DNA from: Mycolicibacterium malmesburyense
GTDB taxonomy: Bacteria; Actinomycetota; Actinomycetes; Mycobacteriales; Mycobacteriaceae
Assembly: GCF_001050015.1 (NCBI RefSeq)
Contig: NZ_CVTB01000033.1
Location: forward strand, 1 to 64,000
Direction: 5' to 3'
DNA: 64,000 bases
Below are positions 15,176 to 22,996 of the stretch, piece by piece (within the stretch, counting starts at the first letter, position 1; each line of letters begins with the position of its first letter). Made by a program: the position numbers and the translations under genes. Below the pieces are notes generated by a model that saw only the letters and a program-made list of their open reading frames with translations, had not been told where the DNA came from and ran no database searches.

Positions 15176-17124
15176 TGCGGCGCTCGGCTGCGAATCACGC
15201 GACCGAGCGCCCGCAGGTCGGATTCGATCTGTCGCGACAGCCAGTACACGAACACGAATCCGGCGATGCCCCCGATGCACAACACGCGGATCGGCACGAT
15301 GACTTCGACGATCTCGGCAGGGGTCAGCAGCGTGACGGCAACGATGCCCAGCAGTGGCACCGAGGCCGCGATCGCGAGGTAGCGCGGTAGTCGACGGCGC
15401 AGCGCGGTCAGCTGCTCGGCCTCCTGCGGGGTTGTCTGGCCGTGCGCCACCAGTTCCGGATAGACGCTGCGGACGACGACGAACGTCAACAAGAAGAACG
15501 GGTACGAGATCGCGATGGCACCGCAAACCACTATCGAGGTGAAGAAGTGGATCGCGAACCGGCCAGGAAGCCCGCCTTCGGCGAACTGCAACGTGAGCGG
15601 AAACATAACTGCAGCCAGCACCCAGAGAGCAAACACCACGGCAACGACGCGATCAGCTGTGACGAGACAGTCGTGACGTGTCTGGGTCACCGATTCAGCA
15701 GGAGGCGCCGGCCCACGACGTACGCGACGTGGAATGAGGATGACTCGCCGGCACCAATAGATCAACACAGCACAGCCCAGCGGAAAGAGTATCGAGTTAG
15801 AAAGCGTTGTGACCAGCAAAAACCGGCTCTGCGCCTGTTCGGAGAGCTGACTGACGATGAAGAGCCGGTTGTGCTGGATGTTGTACCCACTGGCGAGCAG
15901 ATTTGGAATCCCTACGGCCAGCAGCGCAATCGGCAGGAAGTAGGGCCGCATCCGCAGTCGCCAGCTTCGCGCCGGCGGGTCCACCAGGTCGCGCGCGTGC
16001 GGGTCGAGGCACAACTGGAGTTGTTCGGCGAGTTCGGCGCCCGAGGACCAGCGCGACTCACGGTCCGCGCTCAATGCTTTGAGCAGGACCCTTTTCAGTG
16101 CGGTGGGGCAGTTCGCGGGCAGGCCGGCGACGGCGGCCGGCGACACGCCCTGCGAGCGGGTGGTCAACATCAGTTCGAGCGCCGTGAGGTCGCCGATCGC
16201 TCCGCCTGCGCGCGCTCGAGCTTCCCGCGCCGCGGAATCGTCGAACGGCTTCTCGCCCGTCAGCAGCTCCCAGAGCACGACGGCAAGCGAATAGATGTCG
16301 CTACGCGAATCCAGCGTTGCCCTGTCGAGCGCGTGCCCGGGTTGACACGCCATGAGTTGCTCGGGGGACATGTACGACAGTGAGCCACCGAAGTATTCGA
16401 AAGGGCTTGCGCCCGTGACATTTCGGGCGAAGCTGATGTTGAAGTCCGCGAGTTTGGGTGTGCCGTCCGGCGCGAGGAGGACGTTGGCGAGCTTGATGTC
16501 TCGGTGCAGCACGCCTCGCGAATTCGCATAGTCCAACGCCTGGGCGAGCCGTCTGCCAAGCCATGCGACGGTGTCGGGCCAGGGGAGCGTGGCGAGCTCG
16601 GTGCGGGTCGCTGACTCCGTGGGACGGAATTCCCCGCGCGCCTCCAGCGCCATGTCCACCGCGTCGAGCAATGCCTGGCCCGTCTCGGGCGGTCGTGGCG
16701 CGCGGTGGATCGTTTCGACGACATCGAGCAGCGTGCCGCCCGGTAGATACTGCATGTAGAGGAGCCGCCAGTTCTGATCGCGCAGGATCCTCTGGTCGAA
16801 AACGCGGACGATGTAGTCGTGGTCCAGCTGGGCGAGCGTCTGCGGTTCGTGGCCTTCGTTCGCGGAGATCTTCACCGCGACCAGCCGTTGCATCGACCGT
16901 TGCCTGGCGAGGAAGACTCTCGCGAACGCGCCGCTGCCGAGTTCGAGCAGGAGGTCGAAATCGTCGAGCCGTTGACCGACCTCGATCTCCGTGAGCCGGG
17001 CGAGCGGGCTGATCGCTGCGAACGACGCGTCGTAGGTCCCGGTGCGAGTTCCGCTTCGGTCGGTGTCGGTGGGCGCCTGGGTACGAGTGAATTCGAGCGG
17101 GTAGCCGGCGGTCGAATCAGTCAT
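15172..17124 (-). CDS. membrane-anchored Ser/Thr protein kinase with DFN motif
   Basis: Protein of 650 residues. Residues about 55-375 form a Hanks-type kinase: glycine loop GSGAFARV (63-70), ATP lysine K85 in VAVKIS, catalytic loop HRDIKLANV (207-215), metal motif DFN (227-229, where DFG is usual), and SPEQL (253-257). An unusual insertion rich in Pro/Glu lies at 138-185, before the catalytic loop. From about 394 the protein has some five to six hydrophobic helices instead of the single helix plus sensor domain of Pkn kinases. This membrane half is encoded by visibly AT-richer DNA (about 15580-15960), a sign of transfer. It converges on the stress sigma gene and may feed into that pathway (inference). 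Confidence 0.9.
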   Translation of the reverse strand: MTDSTAGYPLEFTRTQAPTDTDRSGTRTGTYDASFAAISPLARLTEIEVGQRLDDFDLLLELGSGAFARVFLARQRSMQRLVAVKISANEGHEPQTLAQLDHDYIVRVFDQRILRDQNWRLLYMQYLPGGTLLDVVETIHRAPRPPETGQALLDAVDMALEARGEFRPTESATRTELATLPWPDTVAWLGRRLAQALDYANSRGVLHRDIKLANVLLAPDGTPKLADFNISFARNVTGASPFEYFGGSLSYMSPEQLMACQPGHALDRATLDSRSDIYSLAVVLWELLTGEKPFDDSAAREARARAGGAIGDLTALELMLTTRSQGVSPAAVAGLPANCPTALKRVLLKALSADRESRWSSGAELAEQLQLCLDPHARDLVDPPARSWRLRMRPYFLPIALLAVGIPNLLASGYNIQHNRLFIVSQLSEQAQSRFLLVTTLSNSILFPLGCAVLIYWCRRVILIPRRVRRGPAPPAESVTQTRHDCLVTADRVVAVVFALWVLAAVMFPLTLQFAEGGLPGRFAIHFFTSIVVCGAIAISYPFFLLTFVVVRSVYPELVAHGQTTPQEAEQLTALRRRLPRYLAIAASVPLLGIVAVTLLTPAEIVEVIVPIRVLCIGGIAGFVFVYWLSRQIESDLRALGRVIRSRAPH

Positions 17125-17265
17125 GACAACCTCGTTCCAGGTCGTCTCATCGTATCGACGGCGCGGCTGGCCTGGGACTTCTTGGGCGAACGTCTGCCAG
17201 GGAGGCTGACCGCGTGGCGCACCTCGTCAGCCACACCGGGCAGCTTCTCGCAGACCCCCTCGTCG

Positions 17266-17271
17266 TAGAAT
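17266..17271 (+). promoter_or_regulatory. candidate -10 box of the tRNA-Thr promoter
   Basis: TAGAAT at 17266-17271 resembles the sigma-A -10 hexamer TATAAT and would start transcription about 14 bases before the tRNA. The corresponding -35 region (around 17243, GCTTCT) is poor, as is common in mycobacteria. Confidence 0.4.
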
Positions 17272-17291
17272 GGCCACGGCTCCGCGAGCCC

Positions 17292-17364
17292 GCCGCGTTA
17301 GCTCAGATGGTAGAGCGTCGCTCTTGTAAAGCGAATGTCGAGAGTTCGAGTCTCTCACGCGGCT
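17292..17364 (+). tRNA. tRNA-Thr (anticodon TGT)
   Basis: Complete cloverleaf: 7-bp acceptor GCCGCGT/ACGCGGC, D arm TAGCTCAGATGGTAGAGC, anticodon stem TCGCT/AGCGA around the loop CTTGTAA with anticodon TGT (17325-17327), and T arm GAGAG-TTCGAGT-CTCTC. The discriminator is T and CCA is encoded at 17365-17367. It reads ACA codons. An HNH endonuclease gene begins 33 bases after the CCA, and the conserved mycobacterial gene order begins soon after, so this tRNA may be an integration point. Confidence 0.97.
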
Positions 17365-17399
17365 CCATACTTGTCGGCCCAGATGATTAGGGTCGCACC

Positions 17400-17807
17400 A
17401 TGTCGAAGGCTTGCGTCGGATGCGGTCGCCAGTTGACGGGTCGTGGACAGAAAGTGTTCTGTTCCAACTCATGTCAGCAATCACATCGGCGTCGACTACT
17501 TCTGAGGGCCTGGCTTGAGGACGGCAGTTGTGGCCGCGTTTCCTATCAGGGCAACTACGTCCGGGATTACCTTTTCGAGCAGCAGGATCGGCGCTGCGCA
17601 ATATGTGGCAACAAGGCCGAGTGGAATGGCATGGCTCTCGGGCTGATCATCGACCACATCGACGGCGACGCGACAAACAACCGTCGGGAAAATCTTCGTC
17701 TGGTGTGTCCGAACTGCGACAGTCAGCTGCCGACGTACAAAGCCAGGAATCGCGGTAGAGGCCGGTTCTACCGGCGAAAGCGATACGCCGACGCGCGGTC
17801 TTACTGA
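17400..17807 (+). CDS. HNH endonuclease, phage/mobile type
   Basis: Small nuclease of 135 residues. An N-terminal zinc-knuckle pair (CVGCGRQ at 5-11, CSNSC at 21-25) is followed by a helix-rich basic segment like that of homing-type HNH proteins, then CAICG near 68, the HNH core LIIDHIDGDATNNRRENLRLVCPNC (about 82-106; written here in part: IDHIDGD and NLRLVCPNC), and a basic PTYKARNRGRGRFYRRKR tail. This is the type found free-standing in actinophage genomes and close to tRNA genes. Codon use is less GC3-biased than neighbouring genes. No integrase or direct repeat of the tRNA 3' end was seen nearby, so it looks like a remnant or a stand-alone selfish gene. Confidence 0.88.
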   Translation: MSKACVGCGRQLTGRGQKVFCSNSCQQSHRRRLLLRAWLEDGSCGRVSYQGNYVRDYLFEQQDRRCAICGNKAEWNGMALGLIIDHIDGDATNNRRENLRLVCPNCDSQLPTYKARNRGRGRFYRRKRYADARSY

Positions 17808-17859
17808 CACGTGGGGGCTCGCGTTTACCGGGTCGTCGGTTCGGGGAACTCCGCTGCCC

Positions 17860-18186
17860 GTGACTGTCAAAGACGATCTGCTCAGCGACTTCCCGGGGGT
17901 CTATCCGGGGTTGCCCCGCCCGCGCGTGGAACGGCTGCTGACACTGCTCGACGAGGGTGCGAGCACCGAGGGAGGCCTCGGTCTCAGCATCGCCACCGCC
18001 ATCAAGCCGCTGGTGCCCGACATCGCCGAGCGCATCGAGTCCTACAAGAAGAGCGACGTCGATGACTATGTGCGGATGCTGCGCGGGGCGACCGTGCTGT
18101 TGCTGCAGAGTTGGCAGCCAGAAGACCAACCGCCGATGCCGGAGAGCGTGTCAGCGGCGATCGAGAGCATCGAAGCCGACGCCTGA
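17860..18186 (+). CDS. hypothetical protein (108 residues)
   Basis: Open frame from GTG 17860 to TGA 18186, between the HNH gene and the convergent repeat-protein gene, whose stop lies 2 bases further. The product is a soluble, mostly helical, slightly acidic protein (FPGVYPGLPRPRVERLLTLL, IATAIKPLVPDIAERIESY, DVDDYVRMLRGATVLLLQSW). Codon third positions are strongly G/C, which supports that it is coding in this frame. No family recognised and no ribosome binding site of note. It may be a passenger of the HNH region or a core gene; the sequence does not tell. Confidence 0.65.
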   Translation: MTVKDDLLSDFPGVYPGLPRPRVERLLTLLDEGASTEGGLGLSIATAIKPLVPDIAERIESYKKSDVDDYVRMLRGATVLLLQSWQPEDQPPMPESVSAAIESIEADA

Positions 18187-18188
18187 GG

Positions 18189-19013
18189 TCACTCCTCGAC
18201 GTCGATGATGCGCTGAGACGTCACCGTCCGCGACGTCGACCGGGCGCGCGGTCGCCGGCCGGGCAGCGGAATCCGGTCGGCGATGTTGCTCAGCGGGTTG
18301 ACGACCTGGCTCAGCGTGATGACGGCGTCGTGCAGCGCGTCGATCGTCGGGGCGAGCGCCTCCAGCCCGGGAGCCAGGCGGTTGAGGGTGTCGGCGACGT
18401 CGGCCAGCTTGAGCAGCGGCCCGTCCGGGTCGGTCAAGGTGTCCAACAGGCCGCCCTCGGCCAGCAGGCGGTCTGCCACGCCGTCCTCGCGCAGCACCCG
18501 TTCCACCAGCCCATCGTTGGCCAGCAGCTGGTCGGCGAGCCCGCCCGGTGCGATCACCCGCGACAGCGCGCCGTCGTCAGTGGTCATCCGGTCCACCAAG
18601 CCATCCTCGGCCATCAGTTGGTCGACCAGCCCGCCGGGAGCGACGGCCCGCGCGACCGCACCGTTCTCGGCCGTCATCCGGTCCAGCAGGCCGCCCTCGG
18701 TGGTCAGCTGATCGACCAGGCCGCCGGGACGCAGCAGCCGGTCCAGCGGGCCGTTGGGCGCCAAAGCCCGACCCAGCGGCGCGTCGTCGTCCATCAGCCG
18801 GGCCAGCCGGTTCGCGCGCTCGACCGCGTCGTTCAGCCCGAGCATGGTGGCAAATGACGCCGGGCCGGCACCGCCGTCGGTGTCATCGCCGAGTGTCCGC
18901 TGCGCCATGCTCACCGCGCCCGTCGCCATGGCGAGACCCGCATCGGCGACGGCCAGGGCGGCTTTCGCCGGTGCGGTCGCGATATCGGTCAACGCTTTGG
19001 CGAAGTTCATCAC
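18189..19013 (-). CDS. Leu/Gly/Asp-rich degenerate-repeat protein (Rv0756c-like)
   Basis: Protein of 274 residues in the position of M. tuberculosis Rv0756c, next to phoP. After an Ala-rich N-terminal part (about 1-50) it consists from about 85 to 195 of degenerate repeats of some 11-12 residues with the theme GGLxDxL / DGxVxRV, for example PGGLVDQLTTEGGLLDRMTAENGAVARAV. A helical part (about 195-240) and a basic tail (PLPGRRPRARSTSRTVTSQR) follow. There is no signal peptide or membrane segment. The start is GTG 19013, with ATG 19010 as alternative. It is divergent from phoP and shares its control region, so PhoP may regulate both. Function unknown. Confidence 0.85.
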   Translation of the reverse strand: MMNFAKALTDIATAPAKAALAVADAGLAMATGAVSMAQRTLGDDTDGGAGPASFATMLGLNDAVERANRLARLMDDDAPLGRALAPNGPLDRLLRPGGLVDQLTTEGGLLDRMTAENGAVARAVAPGGLVDQLMAEDGLVDRMTTDDGALSRVIAPGGLADQLLANDGLVERVLREDGVADRLLAEGGLLDTLTDPDGPLLKLADVADTLNRLAPGLEALAPTIDALHDAVITLSQVVNPLSNIADRIPLPGRRPRARSTSRTVTSQRIIDVEE

Positions 19014-19043
19014 CTCAGTCTATGGAAGGCGCAAGATCAGAAC

Positions 19044-19061
19044 TCACAGGAAGTCCACAGC
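19044..19061 (+). promoter_or_regulatory. PhoP box (direct repeat) upstream of phoP
   Basis: TCACAGG (19044-19050), a 4-base spacer AAGT and CCACAGC (19055-19061) match the tandem PhoP recognition pattern TCACAGC-N4-TCACAGC with one change in each half. A weaker copy (TCGCAGG-AAGT-CCCCCAG) follows 22 bases later from the repeated CAGGAAGTCC. The site lies between the divergent repeat-protein gene and phoP, where autoregulation is known for PhoP of M. tuberculosis. Confidence 0.7.
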
Positions 19062-19111
19062 CTGCTCGCAGGAAGTCCCCCAGCGAAGCGGTGGACAGTG
19101 ATGAAGTGGCC

Positions 19112-19825
19112 ATGCCTGCACTACCCGAGAACACACCGGAGGCCAAGGTCCTCGTCGTAGACGACGAGAGCAACATCGTCGAGCTGCTGTCCGTCAGCCT
19201 GAAGTTCCAGGGGTTCGAGGTGCACACCGCCTCCAACGGACCCGCGGCGCTGGACAAGGCGCGCGAAGTACGCCCGGACGCCGTCATCCTCGACGTGATG
19301 ATGCCCGGAATGGACGGCTTTGGGCTGTTGCGCCGACTGCGGGCGGACGGTGTCGACGCGCCGGCGCTGTTCCTCACCGCGCGCGACTCGTTGCAGGACA
19401 AGATCGCCGGCCTCACGCTCGGCGGTGACGATTACGTGACCAAACCGTTCAGCCTCGAGGAAGTGGTGGCCCGCCTGCGGGTGATCCTGCGCCGCTCCGG
19501 GCGCGGAGTCGAAGAGCCCCGCAACTCCCGGCTGACCTTCGCCGACATCGAACTCGACGAGGACACCCACGAAGTCTGGAAGGCGGGGCAGCCGGTGTCG
19601 CTGTCGCCGACCGAGTTCACCCTGCTGCGGTACTTCATCATCAACGCGGGGACGGTGCTGTCGAAGCCGAAGATCCTCGACCACGTCTGGCGCTATGACT
19701 TCGGCGGCGACGTCAACGTCGTCGAGTCCTACGTGTCATATCTGCGCCGCAAGATCGACACCGGCGAGAAGCGCCTGTTGCACACGCTGCGCGGCGTCGG
19801 ATACGTGCTTCGCGAGCCGCGGTGA
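19112..19825 (+). CDS. phoP: two-component response regulator PhoP
   Basis: OmpR-family response regulator, about 237 residues. The receiver domain has the acidic pair VVDDES (15-20), phosphoacceptor D61 in ILDVMMPGMDG, the switch threonine in FLTARD and lysine in TKPFS. The winged-helix DNA-binding domain covers about 145-237 (SPTEFTLLRYFIINAGTVLS, VVESYVSYLRRKID). It is nearly identical in pattern to PhoP of M. tuberculosis, which controls virulence lipids, pH response and ESX-1. Start uncertain: ATG 19112 is used; GTG 19091 would give 244 residues; ATG 19022 lies upstream of the PhoP box and is unlikely. phoR follows 23 bases downstream. Confidence 0.95.
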   Translation: MPALPENTPEAKVLVVDDESNIVELLSVSLKFQGFEVHTASNGPAALDKAREVRPDAVILDVMMPGMDGFGLLRRLRADGVDAPALFLTARDSLQDKIAGLTLGGDDYVTKPFSLEEVVARLRVILRRSGRGVEEPRNSRLTFADIELDEDTHEVWKAGQPVSLSPTEFTLLRYFIINAGTVLSKPKILDHVWRYDFGGDVNVVESYVSYLRRKIDTGEKRLLHTLRGVGYVLREPR

Positions 19826-19848
19826 CGAGAAACGCCGACAATCGGTAA

Positions 19849-21264
19849 ATGATCGGGCGCGTGCCGCTGAGGGTGGGCCTGGTCGCGGCCACCCTGGTCT
19901 TGGTCGCGTGCGGCCTGCTCGCCTCCGGGGTGGCGGTCACCACGATTCTGCGGCACACCCTGAGCAATCGCGTCGACCAGGAACTGCTTGACGCGTCCCG
20001 CGGCTGGGCGCAGGCGCCGCGCCAGGGGAGCGATGCGTTGGAAAGCCCGAACCCGGCGCGGCCTCCGACGAACTTCTATGTCCGCGGCGTCGGCGCCGAC
20101 GGGCACATCTGGATCGCGGTCAACGACCGGGACGCGGAGCCGGCGCTGCCGCCCGACAACGACGTCGGCCCGGAACCGGTCACCATCGGCTCACAGGGTG
20201 GCTCCGGGGTGCAGTGGCGCGCGATGACGGTTCGCAGCCCCGACGGTGTGGTCACCGTGGCGATCGACTTCTCGGACGTCCAGACCACCGTGCGAGAGCT
20301 GGCGTACGCGCAAATGGGGATCGGGCTGGCGGTGCTGCTGGTGCTCGGAGTCGCCGGTTATGCGGTGGTGCATCGAAGCCTGCGACCGTTGGTCGAAGTC
20401 GAGCAGACGGCGGCGGCGATCGCCGCGGGTGAATTCGAACGTCGTGTGCCGCAGCGTGATCCGCGAACGGAGGTGGGCCGGCTGTCGCTAGCGCTCAACG
20501 GCATGCTGTCGCAGATCCAGAGCGCGATGGCGGCCTCGGAGACCTCCGCCGAGCAGGCCCGCGGTTCCGAGGAGCGGATGCGACGGTTCATCACCGACGC
20601 CAGCCACGAGCTGCGCACACCGCTGACCACCATCCGCGGGTTCGCCGAGCTGTACCGCCAGGGCGCCGCACGCGACGTCGAGATGTTGATGAGCCGCATC
20701 GAGAGCGAGTCCAGTCGAATGGGCCTGCTCGTCGAGGATCTGCTGCTGCTCGCTCGCCTCGACGCGCAGCGCCCGCTCGAGCGCCGTCGTGTCGATCTCT
20801 TGACGCTGGCCACCGATGCCGTCCACGACGCTTGGTCGATCGCGCCGAAGCGGGCGATCGAGCTGGAGGTGCTCGACGGGCCGGGAACGCCAGAAGTGCT
20901 CGGCGACGAAGCCCGGCTGCGCCAGGTGCTGAGCAACCTGATGGCGAATGCGTTGCAGCACACTCCGGAAGACGCTGGGGTGACGGTGCGGGTCGGCACT
21001 GCTGGCGAGCGGGCCGTGTTGGAGGTGTGCGACGAGGGCCCGGGCATGACCGAGGAGGATGCGCAGCGGGTCTTTGAACGGTTCTACCGCGCGGACTCGT
21101 CGCGGACCCGGGCGAGCGGCGGCACGGGTCTGGGCTTGTCGATCGTCGACTCGCTGGTCCTGGCCCACGGCGGCACGGTCGACGTCGCGACCGCTCCGGG
21201 GCGGGGCTGCACATTCACCGTCAGCCTGCCGCGGATCGCCAACGTGGCGGCTCAGGTCAACTGA
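19849..21264 (+). CDS. phoR: sensor histidine kinase PhoR
   Basis: Membrane histidine kinase of 471 residues, partner of PhoP. Membrane helices lie at about 9-33 and 155-175, enclosing an extracytoplasmic sensor domain of some 120 residues; a HAMP linker follows (about 175-230). The H-box is [14 protein letters not shown] with H253, and the ATPase part shows the N-box [12 protein letters not shown], the G1 box DEGPGM, the F-box FERFYR and the G2 box [10 protein letters not shown]. It overlaps the convergent HIT gene by 13 bases. In mycobacteria PhoR responds to acid or related stress and phosphorylates PhoP. Confidence 0.95.
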   Translation: MIGRVPLRVGLVAATLVLVACGLLASGVAVTTILRHTLSNRVDQELLDASRGWAQAPRQGSDALESPNPARPPTNFYVRGVGADGHIWIAVNDRDAEPALPPDNDVGPEPVTIGSQGGSGVQWRAMTVRSPDGVVTVAIDFSDVQTTVRELAYAQMGIGLAVLLVLGVAGYAVVHRSLRPLVEVEQTAAAIAAGEFERRVPQRDPRTEVGRLSLALNGMLSQIQSAMAASETSAEQARGSEERMRRFITDASHELRTPLTTIRGFAELYRQGAARDVEMLMSRIESESSRMGLLVEDLLLLARLDAQRPLERRRVDLLTLATDAVHDAWSIAPKRAIELEVLDGPGTPEVLGDEARLRQVLSNLMANALQHTPEDAGVTVRVGTAGERAVLEVCDEGPGMTEEDAQRVFERFYRADSSRTRASGGTGLGLSIVDSLVLAHGGTVDVATAPGRGCTFTVSLPRIANVAAQVN

Positions 21265-21656
21265 GCCAGCGCGGCCTTGATCTTGGATTGGGCCTCGTCG
21301 AGGGATTCCGGCGACGGGTTGGGGTCGGCGTTGGCGAACCCGAAATCGGCGAGGTCACTGGTCGGGAAGACGTGCACGTGCAGGTGCGGTACCTCCAGGC
21401 CGGCGATGATCACGCCGGCGCGTTCGGCGGGGAACGCCTTGACGACGGCCTTGCCGATCAGCTGAGCCACCTGCATGACCCTGCCGAAGACGGCGGCGTC
21501 GACGTCCTGCCAGTTGTCGATCTCGGCTCGCGGCACGACGAGCGTGTGGCCCTGGGTGATCGGCGCGATGGTCAGGAATGCGACGGTCTCGTCGTCTTCG
21601 TAGACGAACCGGCCGGGGAGCTCCCCGTTGATGATCTTGGTGAACACGCTCGCCAT
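21252..21656 (-). CDS. HIT family hydrolase (Rv0759c-like)
   Basis: Histidine-triad nucleotide hydrolase of 134 residues, in the Hint/Fhit superfamily that cleaves nucleoside phosphoramidates or dinucleotides. The start of the fold is [11 protein letters not shown], and the triad HLHVH lies near residue 100 ([11 protein letters not shown]). The ATG at 21656 matches the usual N-terminus; ATG 21668 four codons earlier is the alternative. It lies 20 bases downstream of the SDR gene and is probably the last gene of the cyp123-cyp51 operon. It overlaps the end of phoR by 13 bases. Substrate unknown. Confidence 0.92.
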   Translation of the reverse strand: MASVFTKIINGELPGRFVYEDDETVAFLTIAPITQGHTLVVPRAEIDNWQDVDAAVFGRVMQVAQLIGKAVVKAFPAERAGVIIAGLEVPHLHVHVFPTSDLADFGFANADPNPSPESLDEAQSKIKAALAQLT

Positions 21657-21676
21657 GGCGTCGAGCATAGTGAGCG

Positions 21677-22555
21677 TCAATGGCGTCCGGGATCCCCATG
21701 AATGTGCTCGTGGAGTTCGGCAACCGACCACGGCGGACTGTCCTGGTGGTCGCGGTAGGCGAGGAGCGTCGGTGTCGGCCTGTCGAACCGCCCGACGAAG
21801 CCGCCCGCGGCGATGTAGATCTGCCCGGTCACGTCACTGGCCAGGTCGCTGACCAGATAGGCGTATGTCGGCGCGACGTACTCGGGCGGCGGGGCGTCGA
21901 GGGCTCCCCGCATGCTGGTCTCATCGAGCAGGCCGCGGCGGTGTAGGTCGGCGATCTGGGCCTCGTAGTCCGGCCCGGTGGAGATCCGCGTCCTGGCACC
22001 GGGGCACACGACGTTCGCACGCACGCCGTGCTCCTTCAGCTCGGCGGCGATCGCCAGCGTCAGCCCGTTGACCCCGCCCTTGCCCGCCGGATAGCCCGTA
22101 CCGCCGTAGTCGCCCAGGAAGGCAAACGAGCTCGTGTTCACGATCGCGCCGCCGCCCTGCGCGACCATCTTCGACGCCGCCGCCCGGCACGTCTCGAACG
22201 TCGTGGTCAGATGCGCGTCGATCAACTCGCGGAACTGGGCCGACGTCACCGTGAGGATCGACGATCCGGCGGGTTCGGCGACACCCGCACAGTTGATCAG
22301 GATGTCGATCCGCCCGAACTCCCGAACGCACGCATCGATCAGCGCGTCGGCGATCTCCGGATCGGCGGGTGAGCCGGCCACTCCGTGGGAGTTCGGAATG
22401 CGTTGCGCCGCTTGCGTTACAGCCTCCGGATCGCGGCCGTTGACGACGACTCCCGCGCCGTTCGCGGCGAGCAGTTCGGCAACCGCCAAGCCGACACCGC
22501 GCGAACCGCCGACGACGACCGCGCCCCGCCCGTTCAGGACCGGGCTACTTGCCAT
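21677..22555 (-). CDS. short-chain dehydrogenase/reductase
   Basis: Classical SDR of 292 residues. The cofactor motif is [12 protein letters not shown] near 16-27, [10 protein letters not shown] near 87-96, and the catalytic residues are the serine in NTSSFAF and Y-x-x-x-K in [10 protein letters not shown]-terminal extension after about 250 ([21 protein letters not shown] and following) is longer than in a minimal SDR. It overlaps the NTF2-like gene upstream by 11 bases and is part of the minus-strand operon. From memory, the M. tuberculosis operon lacks a counterpart at this position, so it may be an addition. Substrate likely a hydroxy/keto lipid or steroid (inference). Confidence 0.9.
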   Translation of the reverse strand: MASSPVLNGRGAVVVGGSRGVGLAVAELLAANGAGVVVNGRDPEAVTQAAQRIPNSHGVAGSPADPEIADALIDACVREFGRIDILINCAGVAEPAGSSILTVTSAQFRELIDAHLTTTFETCRAAASKMVAQGGGAIVNTSSFAFLGDYGGTGYPAGKGGVNGLTLAIAAELKEHGVRANVVCPGARTRISTGPDYEAQIADLHRRGLLDETSMRGALDAPPPEYVAPTYAYLVSDLASDVTGQIYIAAGGFVGRFDRPTPTLLAYRDHQDSPPWSVAELHEHIHGDPGRH

Positions 22556-22991
22556 CCGCCGATTGACCGCCGGCCTGGCCGAACTGCATCATGTCCATGT
22601 TCCAGTAACCGCGCAGATTGGTGAGCAGCCCGGCGTCGTTGACGCTGTAGGTGAACGCACCGCGCACCGTGCTGGTCATCCCGTTGTCGAACCTGCTGCG
22701 CAGCACCAGAATATGGGCGACCTCGTGCGGTGAACTGGACGGGAAGGTCTCCTCGCACGTGATCCGCAAGTCGTTGGCGGCGATGTTCGCGTCGTAGAAA
22801 GCCGCGACCGCCTCCTTCCCGCGGATTCCCGTGCCGTCAGGGTTGGTGAACGACTGCCCGATCGGATCCTCGATGACGACGTCGTCGGCCATCAGGGCCA
22901 ACCACCCGTCTTTGTCGTGGGAGTGCACGCACTTCCACGAGTTGTGGGAGGCCGCCAACGCCGCTGTCTTCTCGGCGGTTTCCTGAGCCAT
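22545..22991 (-). CDS. NTF2/ketosteroid-isomerase-like protein (Rv0760c-like)
   Basis: Small alpha+beta-barrel protein of 148 residues of the SnoaL/ketosteroid isomerase superfamily. It contains the helix-rich start HNSWKCVHSHDKDGWLALMADD, the acidic strand VVIEDPIG near 38-45, and GIRGKEAVAAFYD. It corresponds in position to Rv0760c, a protein with a ketosteroid-isomerase fold. The start ATG 22991 is 5 bases after the stop of the alcohol dehydrogenase gene. In this operon with two P450s and dehydrogenases a role in binding or isomerising a steroid-like intermediate is plausible, but activity cannot be read from sequence. Confidence 0.9.
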   Translation of the reverse strand: MAQETAEKTAALAASHNSWKCVHSHDKDGWLALMADDVVIEDPIGQSFTNPDGTGIRGKEAVAAFYDANIAANDLRITCEETFPSSSPHEVAHILVLRSRFDNGMTSTVRGAFTYSVNDAGLLTNLRGYWNMDMMQFGQAGGQSADGK

Positions 22992-22996
22992 GAGGT

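Noticed and set aside
17292..19013. Integrated element with attL/attR at the tRNA-Thr
   Set aside because: No copy of the tRNA 3' end, no integrase and no excisionase were found on the right side; only the HNH gene suggests mobility.
18548..19825. phoP extended upstream to 18548 or to ATG 19022
   Set aside because: The extension runs through the divergent repeat-protein gene and places the PhoP box inside the coding region; the start near 19091-19112 agrees with PhoP length.
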